Shown in pieces: positions 31,376-33,273 of a stretch of 33,273 bases of DNA (positions within the stretch are counted from its first letter, which is position 1; the number at the start of each line of letters is the position of its first letter). The notes below the pieces were generated by a model. It did not search any database, was not told where the DNA came from, and saw nothing but the letters and a program-made list of their open reading frames with translations. The translations under genes were made by a program, and so were the position numbers. Origin of the DNA: an uncultured bacterium (GTDB lineage: Bacteria > Patescibacteriota > Minisyncoccia > Phycocordibacterales > CAIZLB01); contig CAIZLB010000037.1 of the NCBI GenBank assembly GCA_903933735.1, forward strand, positions 1-33,273, read 5' to 3'.

Positions 31376-31882
31376 ATGACCGAAATTAAAATAGAAAGCA
31401 CAAAAGAAGGCTTCAAGGTTTATGAATTAGGAATTCATCTCCTTCCAACCCTTTCTGAGGCTGATGTTCAAATAGAATTTTCAAAAATAAAGTCAAACAT
31501 AGAGAAATTAGAAGGAGAGATAATCTCTGAATCTCAACCTCGCATGTTTAAACTTGCTTATGAAATTCCAAAGACCATAAAAGCACAAAAGAAATGGTAT
31601 GAAACTACATATTTTGGCTGGGTTAAATTTGAATTAGATGCAAGTAAAATAGCGGTATTCGAAAAGTCTGTAAAAGAACTCGAGAATACTCTAAGATATC
31701 TTATTGTTAAAACAGTAAAAGAAAATACACTTGTAGCTAAGGATATTTTACCTAACTACGATGATGAAGTTAACTCAAAGGAAGCTGATGCAGTAGAAAC
31801 ATTGATACCAACTGAAGAAGTTGTTGATGATGTTGAAGCTGTTATCGCAGATGAACCTGTTTTAGAAACTGAAGAGAAATAA
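31376..31882 (+). CDS. rpsF: Ribosomal protein bS6
   Basis: A 168-aa protein. The core S6 ferredoxin-like domain (about 8-115) is followed by an acidic Glu/Asp/Val-rich tail of about 45 residues (EEVVDDVEAVIADE..). In the 30S platform S6 pairs with S18, whose gene is two genes downstream. Core pattern: YELGIHLLPTLSEADVQIEF, KLAYEIPKT, FGWVKFELD, LENTLRYLIVKTV. The ATG at 31376 is chosen because the -10 box covers the GTG. The rpsF-ssb-rpsR order is conserved in bacteria. Confidence 0.94.
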   Translation: MTEIKIESTKEGFKVYELGIHLLPTLSEADVQIEFSKIKSNIEKLEGEIISESQPRMFKLAYEIPKTIKAQKKWYETTYFGWVKFELDASKIAVFEKSVKELENTLRYLIVKTVKENTLVAKDILPNYDDEVNSKEADAVETLIPTEEVVDDVEAVIADEPVLETEEK

Positions 31883-31980
31883 TTTTCTCATAGCTTTATT
31901 AGTATGTAAGTGCGGCGAAATTGTCAAATCAATAGCTATAATAAACATACATTTATAAACTAAAATAAAAAAACAAAATT

Positions 31981-32454
31981 ATGTACATAAACAAGGTAAT
32001 ATTATATGGAAATCTGACTAAAGATCCTGAATTAAAATCATTGCCATCTGGCATGCACGTTAATTCATTTTCTATAGCCACAAATAGATCAACCAAAGAT
32101 GCTTCAGGTGCCAAAAAAGATATAGCAGAATTTCATAATGTTGTAGCTTTTGGTAAACAGGCTGAGGTTATACATCAATACGTAAAAAAGGGTAGTCCTC
32201 TATATATTGAAGGTAGAATACAGACTAGAAGTTGGGATGGTCAAGACGGAAAGAAAAACTATAGAACAGAGATTGTACTAGAAAACTTCCAATTCGGACC
32301 AAAACTAGGAGGATCATCTGCTTCAGGTAGTTTTTCACCTCAAGGGTCAAATCAGTCAGGACCACAAGCTGACAGTGGGGATCAATCAGTACCAGATACA
32401 GGCGAAGTTCAGTATCCAGATGAAGATATAAACCCAGAAGATATACCTTTTTAG
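31981..32454 (+). CDS. ssb: Single-stranded DNA-binding protein
   Basis: A 157-aa protein with an OB-fold (about 1-108: NKVILYGNLTKDPELKSLPSG, FSIATNRS, EFHNVVAFGKQAEVIHQYVKKGSPLYIEGRIQTRSW). A Gly/Ser/Gln-rich linker leads to the acidic tip NPEDIPF that recruits repair and replication proteins, RecO among them. The leader is A-rich, about 30 nt from TATAAT at 31937-31942, with no Shine-Dalgarno site. Confidence 0.97.
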   Translation: MYINKVILYGNLTKDPELKSLPSGMHVNSFSIATNRSTKDASGAKKDIAEFHNVVAFGKQAEVIHQYVKKGSPLYIEGRIQTRSWDGQDGKKNYRTEIVLENFQFGPKLGGSSASGSFSPQGSNQSGPQADSGDQSVPDTGEVQYPDEDINPEDIPF

Positions 32455-32498
32455 GTCTATAAAGTTACAATTAATAATTAAAATCAAATTACAAAAAA

Positions 32499-32705
32499 AT
32501 GTCAAAAAAGTGTTATTTCACAGAGCATAATATAAAACACATTGATTATAAAGATACTGATTTATTGAACAAATTTGTTAATAAATACGGTAGAATTATA
32601 GGAAGAAAAAGATCAGGTGTTACTGCTCAAAATCAAAGAAAATTAGCTTTAGCTATTAAGAGATCAAGATATATGGCCTTAACTCCGTATATCAATCTAG
32701 GGTAG
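32499..32705 (+). CDS. rpsR: Ribosomal protein bS18
   Basis: A 68-aa protein of normal length with the S18 core: IDYKDTDLLNKFVNKYGRIIGRKRSGVTAQNQRKLALAIKRSRYMALTPY is recognisable in two halves. It partners S6 on the 30S platform. A Cys at residue 5 may be the remnant of a zinc-ribbon N-terminus. The leader is A-rich. The usual neighbour rplI (bL9) is not found after it in this window. Confidence 0.97.
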   Translation: MSKKCYFTEHNIKHIDYKDTDLLNKFVNKYGRIIGRKRSGVTAQNQRKLALAIKRSRYMALTPYINLG

Positions 32706-32718
32706 GGTAAGTCTGTTT

Positions 32719-32755
32719 AAAAAAATGCCATACGAGAAAGTGTGGTATTTTTTTA
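32719..32755 (+). terminator. Intrinsic terminator of the rpsF-ssb-rpsR unit
   Basis: AAAAATGCCATAC / GTGTGGTATTTTT (two G-T pairs) with a 6-nt loop, then more T residues. Confidence 0.8.
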
Positions 32756-32790
32756 TTAGTATTTTATCTAGAGATACTACAGATAAAGAA

Positions 32791-32845
32791 AAAATAAAGT
32801 TATTAAAACACAACATGGGTTTTTTGTCTTTGATATTATATTTGA
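32791..32845 (+). promoter_or_regulatory. Conserved 55-bp upstream module, copy 2
   Basis: Nearly identical to 16871-16925 and ending, like it, directly at the ATG of the next gene. Differences cluster at one three-base position (GGT versus ATA) and near the start codon. Confidence 0.75.
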
Positions 32846-33133
32846 ATGATAAAAAATATTAATAACAATTTTGTAGAAAATAAAGAATATCTAGATTTTA
32901 TTCATCAGATAAGAGAGAGTATTAAACATGCTAAAAATACTGCAATTCTTAAAGTTAATACTGAACTTGTAAGTCTTTATTATAATATTGGAAAACTAAT
33001 AGTAGAAAAACAGAAAGTATCTAAGTGGGGTGAGGGTTTAATAGGTCAGATAGAAATCGATTTAAAATTAGCTTTTCCTATGATGTGTGGTTTTTCAAGG
33101 AGAAATCTAATCTATATGAAAGATATATACTCA
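32846..33133 (+). pseudogene. DUF1016 (YhcG-like) N-terminal fragment
   Basis: The first 96 codons match the N-terminal DUF1016 domain: YLDFIHQIRESIKHAKNTAILKVN, ELVSLYYNIGKLIVEKQ, SKWGEGLIGQIEIDLKLAFP and GFSRRNLIYMKDIYS. Whole members are about 330-350 aa and end in a PDDEXK-type nuclease domain (YhcG). Here homology stops at about 33130 and the frame ends 12 codons later at 33169, inside sequence that belongs to a transposase gene on the other strand. The gene has therefore probably been cut by an insertion sequence, with the rest beyond the window. Confidence 0.75.
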
Positions 33134-33139
33134 CGTATT

Positions 33140-33273
33140 CTAACCAATAGCTTGGAAACACTCTGTTAATAATTGACTTGGTGTTTTGAGATTGATACCG
33201 AGATGTAATCGTTCACTATTGTAGTATCTCAAATATTTCTTAAGAGCACAATTAATGACATCAACTTTTGTTT
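33140..33273 (-). CDS. Integrase-core transposase, C-terminal part
   Basis: Read on the minus strand from the window edge to TAG at 33140-33142, about 44 codons end with YLRYYNSERLHLGINLKTP and a short tail, CFQAIG. This is the C-terminus of a DDE (rve-type) transposase, where a Y-N-x-E-R-x-H-x-x-L-G-x-x-T-P pattern is standard, as in the IS481 and IS3 groups. The catalytic residues lie outside the window. The IS end should lie between this stop codon and the break in the DUF1016 gene at about 33130. Confidence 0.8.
   Translation of the reverse strand, partial: TKVDVINCALKKYLRYYNSERLHLGINLKTPSQLLTECFQAIG

Overview
The window reads as one AT-rich chromosomal segment of a Candidate Phyla Radiation bacterium (Patescibacteria, probably a Parcubacteria-type lineage). 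This is inferred from gene content and style: densely packed housekeeping genes, short genes without Shine-Dalgarno sites, tRNA genes without encoded CCA, a PilO-like tail, homodimeric GlyRS, a BRO-N protein, a DUF1016 protein and a SIMPL protein. No rRNA is present to place it further.

Layout. 1-735: end of a type IV pilus-like operon. 754-1143: tRNA-Arg followed by an array of nested palindromes and terminators. 1173-5650: mixed-strand single genes (unknown protein, CapA-like phosphoesterase, unknown protein with an operator-like inverted repeat, thymidylate synthase, HEGFH-motif protein). 5650-6033: a palindromic element, tRNA-Val and tRNA-Leu. 6035-7485: bPH2, PAP2 and DgkA envelope operon. 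7534-9695: SIMPL protein, then secE, nusG, rplK. 9775-10377: a GC-richer PEP-CTERM-type secreted protein. 10487-13479: dCMP deaminase, dUTPase, thymidylate kinase and an AAA_28-CYTH protein. With thyA these supply the route to dTMP/dTDP. 13579-26342: ArgRS, LysRS, a BRO-N protein, slipin, IleRS carrying an inserted histidine phosphatase, RecO, a large surface protein and GlyRS. 26355-27823: a broken CYTH gene, a probable small RNA gene on the minus strand and an unknown protein. 27899-32705: AI-2E-type permease, MetRS, TatD, and rpsF-ssb-rpsR. 32791-33273: a DUF1016 gene that appears to be cut by an insertion sequence whose transposase runs off the window.

Most notable. (1) Two copies of a roughly 85-nt structured element lie downstream of tRNA-Arg and tRNA-Val, on the same strand as the tRNA. 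Their stems covary and their unpaired motifs are conserved. Their outer stems carry the T-arm sequence of the particular tRNA next door. I do not recognise this family. (2) IleRS contains a histidine-phosphatase domain with all expected catalytic residues. (3) A nearly identical 55-bp upstream module sits at the same offset from the ATG of the BRO-N gene and the DUF1016 gene, 16 kb apart. (4) Many genes have a -10 box 6-8 nt before the ATG, implying leaderless mRNAs, and one ATG begins 2 nt after a tRNA 3' end. (5) A promoter- and terminator-bounded structured RNA of about 120 nt lies at 26901-27020.

Several genes (1173-1667, 2815-3564, thyA, 9775-10377, 11505-12140, 27206-27823) look richer in GC and use CGN arginine codons more than their neighbours. 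Most have their own terminators, so they look like acquired single-gene cassettes. These judgements were made by eye; no composition statistics or database searches were run.
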